Numbered from the stretch's first letter, positions 34,953 through 43,744 are shown. The stretch is DNA of 64,000 nt from Oscillospiraceae bacterium (GCA_902764825.1 CACWXL010000006.1:43439-107438); one strand, 5' to 3'. Numbers and translations: made by a program. The notes: generated by a model from the letters alone, not told the origin.

Positions 34953-35687
34953 ATGAAATACAAAAAGAATAGAACATCCGAATGCAAAGAAATGTTTGAG
35001 TCCTATACTGGACACAAATATGAAAAGAGCATTGAGGACAAACTAGCGAATGCGCTTTCTGTGATTGGAATACATATCGATGATTTAAATACAGAAACCG
35101 ACCCTTCAAAACTACGCCTTATATTATCAGAACTTATTTTGAAAAGAAATGTCTGCCGTTCTATAGACAGCAAAGATTATTTTCTTGCTTGTAATTATCT
35201 ATTTTGCTTTATTGAGAGTTTTGATACCGCAAGTAAGAACATAAATAAACAATCTAAGACTACTAAACAGAATACCAGAAAGATCCAGAAAAATGATAAA
35301 ACCAACGACTCGCTAACTGTTGCTTTATTTTTTTCAAAGTTCAATGAATATGCTCTGAAGGAATTAGGCTATAAAAATTACAGAGTAGCATGGAAGACAT
35401 TGGGTGAGATTCTAGGGCAAAAACCGGCAACAATTAAAAACATGAGAGATGAGTTTGATCCATATTTTGATAACGAAAGAAAGGGCTGGTATCAAAAAGC
35501 GCTTGTCGGGTCTAGGAAGGAAATATACGAACAGTACAAAGACACCTCCAAAGAGCAATTGAAAGATATAGTTAAGTTTATAATATCTTCTTATTCAAAC
35601 AGCAAGGACCAACTTAATATGGATAAACCTGTACATAAAAGGATCAAGATAACTTCATCTACCATGAAGGAAATAAAGAAAAGGTAA
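34953..35687 (+). CDS. Hypothetical protein, last gene of the GHKL/SNF2 operon
   Basis: 244 residues, basic. ATG at 34953 follows GAGGCGCTTACT. The N-terminal part is helical; the centre has a Lys/Asn/Gln-rich linker (SKTTKQNTRKIQKNDKTND); the second half, ALKELGYKNYRVAWKTLGEILGQKPATIKNMRDEFDPYFDN, has the look of a DNA-binding helical domain and is of a kind I associate with restriction loci, but I cannot name it. It closes the operon 10 bp after vsr. Specificity subunit or regulator are the obvious guesses. Confidence 0.7.
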   Translation: MKYKKNRTSECKEMFESYTGHKYEKSIEDKLANALSVIGIHIDDLNTETDPSKLRLILSELILKRNVCRSIDSKDYFLACNYLFCFIESFDTASKNINKQSKTTKQNTRKIQKNDKTNDSLTVALFFSKFNEYALKELGYKNYRVAWKTLGEILGQKPATIKNMRDEFDPYFDNERKGWYQKALVGSRKEIYEQYKDTSKEQLKDIVKFIISSYSNSKDQLNMDKPVHKRIKITSSTMKEIKKR

Positions 35688-36248
35688 CTAGCATACAATA
35701 AAACTATCCTCCTATTCCCAGATGATCCCCCATTCTCGATGGTCAAATAATAAATGTGAAGAAAAAGAGAAAGTTGAGTAGAATGTAATTATAGTTTATT
35801 GTTATTATTTGAAATGAGGTTATTTATGTTCGCAAACAACAAATGAACTGTTAAGTATATTTAAAATATTACTTTCAGCATCAAATCAACCACGCTACTA
35901 ACATCAGCAAGAAGCCAAAGACTGCCAATACGGCCTTAAACACACATGCAACAACAATGATGACTGTGAATATCAGCCCTAATAACTTTCTGATCATATC
36001 CTTATTCCTCCTAAACCAACTAACCACTTATTCCCTAAGTTTCCGGTATACCTGGCTTAATTCTACAACGAGGACGGGGACATTAATGGGACTTAGTAAA
36101 ACGGAAAAGCTCAAAAACACTTAAATTCTGGAACAAAAAATCACTAAAGGCTGTCTATGGTTATAATTATATAGTCGATTTCCATTTATCCGTTTAACTT
36201 AAGGTTAGTTACACAACAAAAAGACTTATATAGTAGGAGAGCAAACTA
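35688..36248. other. Intergenic region with one small leftward gene
   Basis: 561 bp between the restriction operon and the Toprim gene. It holds the 38-codon gene at 35881-35997. At 35826 a strong start (GAGG, then MFANNK and a stop) echoes the MFAN start of the WYL gene at 1058. No terminator with a T-run seen. Confidence 0.5.
35881..35997 (-). CDS. Small membrane protein, 38 residues
   Basis: ATG at 35997 follows TAGGAGGAATAAGGAT. The product starts MIRKLLGLIFTVIIVVACVF and is hydrophobic almost throughout, ending in LVAWLI. It resembles in style the peptide at 331-495 (MFKIIRKVFF...). Both lie near a short MFAN-starting frame on the opposite strand. Function unknown; single- or double-pass membrane peptide. 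Confidence 0.55.
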   Translation of the reverse strand: MIRKLLGLIFTVIIVVACVFKAVLAVFGFLLMLVAWLI

Positions 36249-37574
36249 ATGAGTGCGTATGCCGATATATTAATTCAAAATTTGTATCTTTATAGTTTTA
36301 GAAATTACCTTGATATATACATTGTTGAATTGTTATTTTCAAAATGCGATCTAAAGATAGAAGAAAACTTCATAGATGAAGAAGACGAGACAGCTGAGCC
36401 ATATACCCGTTATTCTTATCAAACGACAGTAAAAAGGGCTAAAGAAAGATTAGACGCAATGGGTTATAGCGTTATTTCTTCAGAAAAGTATTTAGTCGCC
36501 AATGTTTTTGAAGTCTTAGACTATGCACCTTTTCTCTATCATTTGGGAGTAAGTTTTGATGAATTAGAAGATGAGTCCAAGGATAGAATAGAAAAATACT
36601 TTACGTTTAAAAAGTGGAAAAATGCACTTGATCGAATTATTAAACACGAACTCAAACATGGTAATATTACTTCGTTTTCAAAAGACCATGACTTCTGTCC
36701 CAAAACCGAATACGACAAATTGATTTATTACGCATTAAAAGACGAAGGCGCAGAATCTTATTATGCTATTGATATTGAAGTAATGGATCTTGCATATATT
36801 TTCAGACAAATACTCGAATGCTGTAATAATGATGATAGTATTATCTTAGATTTCACCAATTTAGTCTCTTGGGACGAAGATAACATTCCCAGCGCGATAG
36901 ATTGCACAGAAAAATGCATAGTACTTGTTGAAGGAAGCAGTGATAAAAACATATTAGAGTTTGCCTTAGGTATGATTTATCCTCATCTTGCTGATTTGTT
37001 TTATTTTATGGATTTTTCTGACCAAAATGGCAATACAAGACCTGGCGGAACACCAGAAATAAAAAAACAAATGGAGGTTTTCTATTATTCGAAACTTCAA
37101 GCTAAGTTTATTGCTGTTTTTGACAACGATGCTATTGGATTTAAGGATAAGACCTTGCTTTTGTATGAAAAGATAAAAAATTGGCCAGAGAACTTTCGAA
37201 TATTATGTTATCCTCAAAATTCTTTCTTTAATAAATATCCCACCCTCGCACCAAGTGGCCAATTGTTGTTTGATAACATTAACAGAAAAGCTTGTTCAAT
37301 TGAACTATATTTACCAGACAGACTAATTAAACAAGATGGTGGTTATTTCCCTATAGAGTGGGAATCAAGGCAAAAAATTAAATATGCCGATGAAGGAACC
37401 GAGTATCTCTACCAAGGAGTAATATCAAATAAGGAAAAAATAAAAAAAGACTTTCACAAACTTAAAAATGATATAGAAAGTGGAAAGGAATCTTTTGATA
37501 TTTCTGAATGGAAAAGAATGAAGGAATTACTAGATGCTATAGTGTTCGCCTTCAAATATGATCAAAATATATAG
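36249..37574 (+). CDS. HEPN/Toprim-type protein, candidate abortive-infection nuclease
   Basis: 441 residues; ATG at 36249 follows GTAGGAGAGCAAACTA. The C-terminal half has a Toprim core: CIVLVEGSSDKNILEFAL with Glu228, and FIAVFDNDAIGF with Asp292 and Asp294, the metal triad used by OLD-type and related nucleases. The N-terminal 215 residues are helical, and the layout fits the family in which a HEPN/Toprim-associated N-terminal domain precedes Toprim. Members occur in phage-defence islands, though the mechanism is not known to me. It stands alone, with a terminator about 210 bp after its stop, and is AT-rich like the restriction operon before it. Confidence 0.75.
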   Translation: MSAYADILIQNLYLYSFRNYLDIYIVELLFSKCDLKIEENFIDEEDETAEPYTRYSYQTTVKRAKERLDAMGYSVISSEKYLVANVFEVLDYAPFLYHLGVSFDELEDESKDRIEKYFTFKKWKNALDRIIKHELKHGNITSFSKDHDFCPKTEYDKLIYYALKDEGAESYYAIDIEVMDLAYIFRQILECCNNDDSIILDFTNLVSWDEDNIPSAIDCTEKCIVLVEGSSDKNILEFALGMIYPHLADLFYFMDFSDQNGNTRPGGTPEIKKQMEVFYYSKLQAKFIAVFDNDAIGFKDKTLLLYEKIKNWPENFRILCYPQNSFFNKYPTLAPSGQLLFDNINRKACSIELYLPDRLIKQDGGYFPIEWESRQKIKYADEGTEYLYQGVISNKEKIKKDFHKLKNDIESGKESFDISEWKRMKELLDAIVFAFKYDQNI

Positions 37575-37783
37575 AGGAGAACAGTTGCTTCACTGAAAAT
37601 CTCAGGCTATTTATTTGCAACACAAGTTTTTATCAAACAAGCAAGTTTCCGTGATACCTGTAATAGTCCCATTAATCTCACTTCGGGCATGCTATATTAA
37701 CCATGAAAGCAATGAAATTACCTCCTTTCTTTCTTACCTACCGTTGCTTTCATCGCCTCCTTTTATAGTTTTATTCTTGCACC

Positions 37784-37813
37784 GCCCGGCAGAGATGCCG
37801 GGCAAATCTTTTT
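37784..37813 (+). terminator. Terminator
   Basis: GCCCGGC-AGAGAT-GCCGGGC followed by AAATCTTTTT. A perfect 7-bp stem with a T-rich tail on the + strand; it ends the region after the Toprim gene. Confidence 0.75.
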
Positions 37814-37869
37814 AGATGGCAGAATAAAGGCTGCGCTATGGCAGCCTCCTATTAATCTGAAAGTGGGGT

Positions 37870-38049
37870 TAATTACTCCCCTGCCCCTTTCATCCCCATC
37901 TTTACCATAAGGTCGCCTAGGCTTTTGTCGAACTGGGCGCGGGAGATGGCGCCGTGGGCGAGGAATGTTTCGAGGGTTTTCTTCTGTTCCAGGTAGAGCT
38001 GGATCTTCTTTTGTTCAGGGGAGAGCTGCTCCCATTCATACTGTTCCAT
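37870..38049 (-). CDS. Small SHOCT-like protein, 59 residues
   Basis: ATG at 38049 to TAA at 37870-37872, with AAGG about 13 bases upstream. The product is helical and charged; LETFLAHGAISRAQFDKSLGDL near residues 26-47 resembles the SHOCT short C-terminal domain pattern (a hydrophobic helix, then GxIsxxEF). No signal peptide. It stands alone, and its GC-rich codon use matches the genes to its right, not the AT-rich defence genes to its left. Confidence 0.65.
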
Positions 38050-38196
38050 TTATACATGTGTCCTTGTTGAGGTTTGATTACCGGAATGGATTATAGCACC
38101 GTATGAGGTCCGATAATGGGATAATTGTGCAGGAACTCAACGCCCCGCGCGAACCCGACAGAGCCCAACGCCAAGCCCAACTTTAACACAACCAAT

Positions 38197-38691
38197 TTAA
38201 TCCCAAAGGATATACATCGTGTTCTCAGGATCGGGTGCTCCGCCGCATTTGGGACAGGACAGCGTCAGCATTTCATCGTCGTCGGCTGCCTTCATTTTGC
38301 CGCCGCACTTTTTACACTTGTGCTCATGCTCTTTCAGAAGGTGGTATTTGGGCATATCTCCCATCATGGCCGGCAGGGAATCCTCGCCATAGAAGACCGG
38401 GCAGCCGTTCTTTACATCACTTATGGCTTCCTCATTATCTGCCACATATAAAGACAATCCGGGTTCATTCTTCCAGTATCCGCACGAAGTGCAGAGGTAT
38501 ACACGCTTCTCGGCATCTATGGCGACGTTTTCCGTGTTCTCATACAGTTCCTTCCAGGCCTTGCCGAACCTGCCATTCTTTAACTTGGCAACAGTGTCCT
38601 CGTAAACTTCAGGGAACAACATTCCTATGCCCTGAAAGACTTCATATTTTTTGCTGCATTCACTGCATTTGTACCTGTAACCCAAGCCCAT
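38197..38691 (-). CDS. Multi-zinc-ribbon protein
   Basis: 164 residues from the ATG at 38691, which follows GAGGTGATCGT. Zinc-binding Cys pairs occur as CSEC, CTSC, CKKC and CPKC: the first near the N-terminus, the second in the middle and the last two near the C-terminus. The family is common in Firmicutes and has no assigned role. It is last in a leftward group with a 103-residue protein and an ADP-ribosylglycohydrolase. Confidence 0.75.
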   Translation of the reverse strand: MGLGYRYKCSECSKKYEVFQGIGMLFPEVYEDTVAKLKNGRFGKAWKELYENTENVAIDAEKRVYLCTSCGYWKNEPGLSLYVADNEEAISDVKNGCPVFYGEDSLPAMMGDMPKYHLLKEHEHKCKKCGGKMKAADDDEMLTLSCPKCGGAPDPENTMYILWD

Positions 38692-38719
38692 ACGATCACC
38701 TCTTCTCATCATCTGCACC

Positions 38720-39031
38720 TCACACTATCACCACAGGATTCACTATCTCATACAGGCTCATGAATTCCTTAACCGTAATCAGTTTTCCGGAAGCTGCAGC
38801 GGCCGCCGCGCATGTGGTATTGCCGATGTGGCCATACTCCTTGCGGCCCAGGTCCACTGTCAGCGGAAACCTGGATTCGATCGTGCTTTCCCTGCTCCGG
38901 GATTCATTCTCCGCACATGCAAAACCGTTCTTCTCAAGGAATAATACAAAGTCCTCCCGGGCAGCCTTGCCGCTTATCCTTACAAAGTATCTGCCTGTCC
39001 CGGAATAAATCTTCTGCCACTCTTCGTTCAT
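38720..39031 (-). CDS. Hypothetical protein, 103 residues
   Basis: ATG at 39031 follows GGAGGGAAGATTA. The product begins with a ferredoxin-like pattern of strand and helix (GRYFVRISGKAAREDFVLFLEKNGF), then an Ala-rich stretch and a C-terminal helix. No catalytic motif. It lies between the ADP-ribosylglycohydrolase gene (24 bp gap) and the zinc-ribbon gene (28 bp gap), so it is surely in the same transcript. Confidence 0.7.
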   Translation of the reverse strand: MNEEWQKIYSGTGRYFVRISGKAAREDFVLFLEKNGFACAENESRSRESTIESRFPLTVDLGRKEYGHIGNTTCAAAAAASGKLITVKEFMSLYEIVNPVVIV

Positions 39032-39055
39032 TAATCTTCCCTCCGCATTCCAAAA

Positions 39056-39844
39056 TCATTCATCAAATCTGTCCAGGACCTTCAAAAGATCTTCGTCAAG
39101 GTATTGCCACACCTTGGAGATAAGGCCGTCCGAAATGCCCCAGAATGCCTCTGCAACGGCTCCTGCGATAGCTCCTAACGTGTCCGTATCGCCGCCTATA
39201 TACATGACGTTCCTGATCGTGTCCTCAAGGCTTCCGGCCTCAAGGAAGCATGTGAATGCTTCAGGCATCGTCTGCATGCAGTCTTCGACGTGTTTGTATG
39301 TAGGACGGATGTCATCCAGTGTCCTGCTCAGGTCATAACCGAACTCGTCCTCTATGTACTTCTTTATCGCTTCCTTGGACGCGCCGTTCCTTGCCATGAA
39401 TATCGCTGCAGCAACTGATTCAGCGCCCTTGATGCCTTCCGGATGGTTGTGTGTGACTTCGGCTGTCCACCTTGCAACTTCCCTTGTGCGCTCCATGGAA
39501 TCGTAGAGCCATCCTGCTGCAGAGACTCTCATGCCGGAACCGTTACCGTAGCTTCCGTATGGCTTGGGATCGTCTGTAAGGACCCAATGACTGAACCTTC
39601 CGCCGTAACCTGCGTCCGGATATCTCTTGCCCCATTTCTTCATGGACTTGATGAGCTCAGCCTTAACGGTCTTCTCATCAGCATCCAATCCCGCATCCAT
39701 AAGAGCTTCCGCAACTGCTATGGTCATTACCGTATCATCGGTAAACTCACATTCCGGCGTGAAGAACTCAAAATCCCTGCTCTTGTCACCTCTGTCAAAT
39801 TCAAATCTGCTTCCTACAATGTCACCGAGTATTGCACCGTACAT
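39056..39844 (-). CDS. ADP-ribosylglycohydrolase (DraG-like)
   Basis: 262 residues from the ATG at 39844, with AAGGAGGAAAAAGATC before it; the frame extends further upstream without a start signal. YGAILGDIVGSRFEF opens the family, ECEFTDDTVMTIAVAEAL carries the first metal-binding Asp pair and IGGDTDTLGAIAGAVAEAFWG near the C-terminus the second. These enzymes remove ADP-ribose from proteins or nucleic acids with two Mg ions. It leads a three-gene operon and is preceded by a SAM-riboswitch-like RNA. Near an RNA-repair locus it might remove ADP-ribose added by toxins, which is a guess. Confidence 0.92.
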   Translation of the reverse strand: MYGAILGDIVGSRFEFDRGDKSRDFEFFTPECEFTDDTVMTIAVAEALMDAGLDADEKTVKAELIKSMKKWGKRYPDAGYGGRFSHWVLTDDPKPYGSYGNGSGMRVSAAGWLYDSMERTREVARWTAEVTHNHPEGIKGAESVAAAIFMARNGASKEAIKKYIEDEFGYDLSRTLDDIRPTYKHVEDCMQTMPEAFTCFLEAGSLEDTIRNVMYIGGDTDTLGAIAGAVAEAFWGISDGLISKVWQYLDEDLLKVLDRFDE

Positions 39845-39940
39845 GATCTTTTTCCTCCTTATTCGCTTTGTTGCCTGAATTGTATCAGGTCTTGATATCC
39901 GCCGGGTCGCCTGCAATGCGACATCGCCATAGATAATAAC

Positions 39941-39971
39941 GATCCCGCCCTAAGACTTAAGCGACGGGATC
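39941..39971 (-). terminator. Hairpin after the riboswitch-like RNA
   Basis: On the minus strand GATCCCGTCGC-TTAAGTCTT-AGGGCGGGATC pairs over about 10 bp and is followed by GTTATTATC, a weak T-run. It could be the expression platform of the RNA just upstream. Confidence 0.5.
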
Positions 39972-39989
39972 TCATATGTGAGGTGATGT

Positions 39990-40075
39990 ATCGCCATCGT
40001 TCAAGCCTTAGCACCTTGCATCTGCAGGTTGCTGTGCGGTCACAGGGCTTGTCCCTCGCGCACTCTTCATGGTAA
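39990..40075 (-). ncRNA. SAM-I/IV-type riboswitch-like RNA
   Basis: On the minus strand I see the core words of the SAM clan: AAGAGTGCG, GAGGGACAAGCCC, GCAACCTGC, GCAAGGTGCTAA. Stems fit: GTGCG with CGCAC (P2), ACCTGC-AGAT-GCAAGGT (P3), and the loop CAAGCC pairs with GGCTTG after P3, the pseudoknot of this clan. CCAT and ATGG at the ends could form a short P1. It lies about 145 bp upstream of the ADP-ribosylglycohydrolase ATG, with a hairpin between. That gene is not a usual SAM-regulated one. Confidence 0.65.
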
Positions 40076-40162
40076 TTTCAGTATATCAGGTTCTCAGGAA
40101 AGGGTTGTCCGAATAATCGTACTGATCCGCACCGGGCGCGGATTTTCGAAAAAAACAAAAGA

Positions 40163-40828
40163 TCAGCAGTCTTCCGTATATCTGCAGTCAGGATATCCGG
40201 AGCAGCCCCAGAATTCGCCGTAGATGCCGCTTCGCTTCTTCATTATGTTCCCGCACTTGGGGCACGTCTTAAGAGCTTTGGCGGCCTCCGAAGGGCTGGC
40301 CATCTCTTTCATGAGGCAGTCGTAAACCTTCTTATTGATGTGGCAATCTGCAAGCGCGCGGTGAGCGCCGTCGTAGGAGATGCTGTAGTGGTAAGCCAGA
40401 GCTTCCAGTGATCTGCTGCTCAGTTCAGGAAGATATCTTCTTGCGACAGCAAGCGTATCCACGTATTCGTTTGGAATGGGCTTCCCCAGGATATTCACGG
40501 CGTCGCGCTGGATGAACCTAAGATCGAAGTTTTTTATGTTATGGCCGACAAGAATGCTGTCACCGATAAATACAGTAAACTCCCTCAACGCCTCATCTAT
40601 CTTCGGCGAATCCTGTACCATGTCATCGGTTATCCCGTTAACGCTGCTGGCCATGTAAGGAATATGCATGCAGGGATTAACGAGAGTGGAGAATTCATCA
40701 ACAACTTCGCCGCCAATGACCTTCAGCGCCGAGATCTCTATTATCGCATCAGTATCAGGAGACAAGCCTGTTGTCTCAAGGTCGAAAAGGACATAATCTT
40801 TCAGTTCTCTTATCTGCATCATCCACAT
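40163..40828 (-). CDS. DnaQ-like 3'-5' exonuclease with C4 zinc finger
   Basis: 221 residues. DEDDh motifs: [10 protein letters not shown] (Exo I, Asp16/Glu18), [11 protein letters not shown] (Exo II) and [10 protein letters not shown] (Exo III). The last 45 residues, [27 protein letters not shown], are a topoisomerase-type zinc finger that binds single-stranded nucleic acid. The combination is seen in Firmicutes and suggests single-stranded DNA or RNA trimming. The start may be the ATG at 40828 or one of the nearby ATGs up to 40816; no strong ribosome binding site decides. It lies between the second rtcB and the riboswitch-like RNA. Confidence 0.9.
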   Translation of the reverse strand: MWMMQIRELKDYVLFDLETTGLSPDTDAIIEISALKVIGGEVVDEFSTLVNPCMHIPYMASSVNGITDDMVQDSPKIDEALREFTVFIGDSILVGHNIKNFDLRFIQRDAVNILGKPIPNEYVDTLAVARRYLPELSSRSLEALAYHYSISYDGAHRALADCHINKKVYDCLMKEMASPSEAAKALKTCPKCGNIMKKRSGIYGEFWGCSGYPDCRYTEDC

Positions 40829-40859
40829 AAATAACCCGGCCTGTCAAAAGACAGGCGGG
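40825..40859 (-). terminator. Terminator of the Ro-rtcB operon
   Basis: On the minus strand CCCGCCTGTC-TTTT-GACAGGC-CGGG (40859-40835) followed by TTATTTATG. It lies 41 bp after the rtcB stop. Confidence 0.75.
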
Positions 40860-40899
40860 CATCACACAAAAGTATAAACCATTATATCGCAATTAGCCT

Positions 40900-42108
40900 T
40901 CACGCCTTAAAGTTATAGACGGGCTTTATCACTTCGACCACATCGACGGATTCCGTGATCACGTCGATGATGTCCTCTAAAGACTTGTACGCCATGGGCG
41001 CTTCGTCTAAAGTGTCCTCATTGACGGATGTGGTGAAGATCCCTTCCATGGCTTTCTTATAGTCTTCCATGGAGAGCGTGTCCTTCGCTTTCGTTCTGGA
41101 CATGAGCCTTCCTGCACCGTGAGGCGCGGAGTAGTTCCACTCGGGATTTCCCTTGCCGATGGCGATGACGGAACCGTCCCTCATATTGATGGGGATAAGT
41201 ACCTTCTCACCCTTGTGTGCGGCGATGGAACCCTTTCTTAAGATCATCTCATCAGTATCGATGTAGTTGTGGATCGTGTGGAAGGATTCTCCCATCGTAA
41301 GGCCTGCACGTTCGCAGAGGATCTCTGCCATGAGCTCCCTGTTCCTTTTCGCGAACGCCTGGCAGATCTCCACATCGTGGAGGTAGTCTTCCAAATATTC
41401 GCCGTAGAGGTAGCAGAGGTCATCGGGCATGGGAGTCTCGCCCTTGAAGGCCTCCCAACGGAGTTCCTTCAATGCCGCCTGGATCTCGGATGCACGGCCC
41501 TGTTCCTTGTACGTACGGATTATCTCATCGCGGTCTGCAAGGTATGAGCCGTAACCCTTTTCGAGCTTTATCGCAAGCTTCTGATAGAATTCGGCGACCT
41601 GCTTACCGAGGTTTCTGGAGCCGGAGTGGATGACGAGATACTTCGTTCCGTCAGAGGCTTCATCGATCTCGATGAAGTGGTTGCCGCCGCCTAAGGTACC
41701 GAGAGATCTGACGAGTCTTCCGGCGTCCTTAAGCTCCCTGTAGCACTTAAGACCTGTGAGGTCGAACTTCTCCCTGCGTCCTTCCCAGACATTCATCCCG
41801 GAAGGAATGTAGTGCGCTGCGGCATCGACCATCAAGTAATCGATGTCGCCCTTGCCGAGATCGACCGTGTACATTCCGCAGCCGATGTCGACACCGACCA
41901 CATTGGGAACGACCTTGTCTGTAACGGTCATCGTGGTTCCGATCGTGCATCCCTTGCCGGAGTGCACGTCGGGCATGATCCTTATCTTAGACCCTTCGGT
42001 CATGGGATAATCGCACATTCGTCTGATCTGCTCGATCGCTTCCTCTTCCACGACCTTCGCATAGCAGATTGCCGTGTTTACCTTTCCTTTTATCTCTATA
42101 GCTTCCAT
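40900..42108 (-). CDS. rtcB: RtcB RNA ligase, second copy
   Basis: 402 residues; ATG at 42108 follows GAAAGGAAAAACT. Motifs: [31 protein letters not shown] and the guanylylation site SAPHGAGR with His330. Length and motifs match stand-alone RtcB, which reseals broken tRNA and other RNAs with 3'-phosphate ends using GTP. It follows the Ro-like gene after 49 bp and is closed by a terminator, so Ro and RtcB form an RNA-repair operon, as known for Rsr-RtcB loci in other bacteria. It shares only the fold motifs with the PrfH-linked RtcB at 25566-26684. Confidence 0.95.
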   Translation of the reverse strand: MEAIEIKGKVNTAICYAKVVEEEAIEQIRRMCDYPMTEGSKIRIMPDVHSGKGCTIGTTMTVTDKVVPNVVGVDIGCGMYTVDLGKGDIDYLMVDAAAHYIPSGMNVWEGRREKFDLTGLKCYRELKDAGRLVRSLGTLGGGNHFIEIDEASDGTKYLVIHSGSRNLGKQVAEFYQKLAIKLEKGYGSYLADRDEIIRTYKEQGRASEIQAALKELRWEAFKGETPMPDDLCYLYGEYLEDYLHDVEICQAFAKRNRELMAEILCERAGLTMGESFHTIHNYIDTDEMILRKGSIAAHKGEKVLIPINMRDGSVIAIGKGNPEWNYSAPHGAGRLMSRTKAKDTLSMEDYKKAMEGIFTTSVNEDTLDEAPMAYKSLEDIIDVITESVDVVEVIKPVYNFKA

Positions 42109-42157
42109 AGTTTTTCCTTTCTTTTATTGAGGGCTCTGACCCTCCCCAAAAGGAAGG

Positions 42158-43654
42158 TCAGGCCACGATCTGCTTGTATCTCTCAGCGCCGATGACGCTC
42201 ATCATGAAAGTGTAAGGGTCCATTCTGTCATCCTTCAGCATCGCGAAGATCTGGGGAGACATGCCGGAGACCAGCGTTACACCCTGTTCGTTCTTCCTGA
42301 CAGGCTGCTGTCTGTTGAAGCTGTTGACGTTCCAGAAGACCAGCTGGGGCAATGTGTAGCCGTACCTGGCGAACTTTGCCTTTGCTGCTTCGAAGTTCGT
42401 CATGGAGGAATCTTCGGCGCAGACATCGAACTCCATGTCGGAGATGATGATAAGTCTTGAAGGCATATCAGACTGCTTCAACCTGTTCTTTAACGCTGTG
42501 TTCAGGATCAGGTCGAAAGTCCTGCCGATATTCGTGTTGCTGCATTCGTTGAAGCCGATGCAGTACTGTACCTTCTCGACGATATCCTTACCCTTGATCT
42601 CGACTAACTTAGGGTTAGCCGAGAAAGTTATGAAGTTGTTCTTAAATGCGCCCTTGTTCCTCTCTGCAAAATAGATGCCCAGGGATTCTGCGACAGCCGC
42701 AGGCATTACGTTCCAGCCGCCGTACATGGAGCCGGAACCGTCGACAACGACCAGTGTATTGTCGGAGTTAACGTAGTTTTCCAGAGCGTTCCATGTAGCA
42801 TCCAGAACGTTTCTTTCTTCCTCAGGCATCCCGACGGAACCTGCTCTGTAGCAAAAGCCCCTTCTTGTCCTGATGATCTTGCTTACGATATCGTAAGGAG
42901 TCAGAGAAGAAGTCTTCAATACGGAAGGGTCTGCCTTCGCCTTCTCGATGAAGGAGACGTATCTTTCCTCATCGTTTCTGATGAAGGCTCTTCTGTACTT
43001 GAACAATGCCTTGGAAGGCTGCTTCTCGTACTCGAAAGAATAATCCTTCGTTCTCAAGTTGTTCTCCAAGATCTTGATATAAGCTCTCAAAGAAGACAGC
43101 ATCTTTCTGTAGGATGCTTCGGACATGTTCATGCCCTTTGCGATGATCTTCGCGATCCTTACGGTCTCTTTTGAGCTTGCATTAACGGAAGGCAGCCACT
43201 TGGCCATCAATGATACGGAACCCTGTGCCTGCATGTTCTCCATATCATCTGCCAAAACAGCCTTGATATAAGCAATGGCTGCCTTCTCGCATGCTGTATC
43301 CATCAATACCAGGATGTCATCGTATCTGCCGTATTCGGCGATATTATCGATGTTCCTGATGACTACGTCAGGATAGTTCTGGGCAAGGAACTTCATTATT
43401 ACTCTGAAAAATCTCCTCTCACCCAGGCCGCCTCTGATATCTCTTGCATAGAAGAGCGTCTTCATGGCGATATCCCTGTCTTCGGCAAAAGCTCTGATGA
43501 ATCTGTATACGACCTCACTGTCAGATGCATTTCTCAATGCGCCTGCCGTTGCGAAAAGATCCAGGCAGTCAGACATCGTGCTCGCGTTAGATACCGCGCC
43601 GTTTGCCGTGTAAGCCTTGTTTGCTTCTCTTCTTAATAATTCCAACATCTTCAT
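42158..43654 (-). CDS. Ro-like (TROVE/DUF2828) protein with C-terminal vWA domain
   Basis: 498 residues from the ATG at 43654, with TAAAGGAGAAAAGAAA before it. The helical-repeat N-terminal part carries KTLFYARDIRGGLGERRFF (about 69-87), the strongest family motif, and YEKQPSKALFKYRRAF further on. The C-terminal third is a von Willebrand A domain with a complete MIDAS start VVDGSGSM. Ro proteins are rings that bind misfolded RNA and Y RNAs; DUF2828 proteins share this build. It is cotranscribed with rtcB and is preceded by a tRNA-like RNA that fits a Y RNA. It probably hands damaged RNA to RtcB or to a nuclease. The exact family (TROVE or DUF2828) needs a profile search. Confidence 0.85.
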   Translation of the reverse strand: MKMLELLRREANKAYTANGAVSNASTMSDCLDLFATAGALRNASDSEVVYRFIRAFAEDRDIAMKTLFYARDIRGGLGERRFFRVIMKFLAQNYPDVVIRNIDNIAEYGRYDDILVLMDTACEKAAIAYIKAVLADDMENMQAQGSVSLMAKWLPSVNASSKETVRIAKIIAKGMNMSEASYRKMLSSLRAYIKILENNLRTKDYSFEYEKQPSKALFKYRRAFIRNDEERYVSFIEKAKADPSVLKTSSLTPYDIVSKIIRTRRGFCYRAGSVGMPEEERNVLDATWNALENYVNSDNTLVVVDGSGSMYGGWNVMPAAVAESLGIYFAERNKGAFKNNFITFSANPKLVEIKGKDIVEKVQYCIGFNECSNTNIGRTFDLILNTALKNRLKQSDMPSRLIIISDMEFDVCAEDSSMTNFEAAKAKFARYGYTLPQLVFWNVNSFNRQQPVRKNEQGVTLVSGMSPQIFAMLKDDRMDPYTFMMSVIGAERYKQIVA

Positions 43655-43744
43655 TTTCTTTTCTCCTTTACAAGGTGCCGGGGGTTTTGCTTTCCCCCAA
43701 ACGATTAACAGTCGTGGAGCAATTATTTGCTGTATGCACCTTTT

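Noticed and set aside
35826..35846. Six-codon MFANNK frame with a GAGG site, similar to the start of the WYL protein at 1058
   Set aside because: Too short to judge; it may be the leftover 5' end of a WYL-type gene, but no further similarity follows.
38235..39008. Rightward 257-codon frame
   Set aside because: It is antisense to the zinc-ribbon and 103-residue genes, both with ribosome binding sites, and is rich in Cys, Arg, His and Ser as shadows are.
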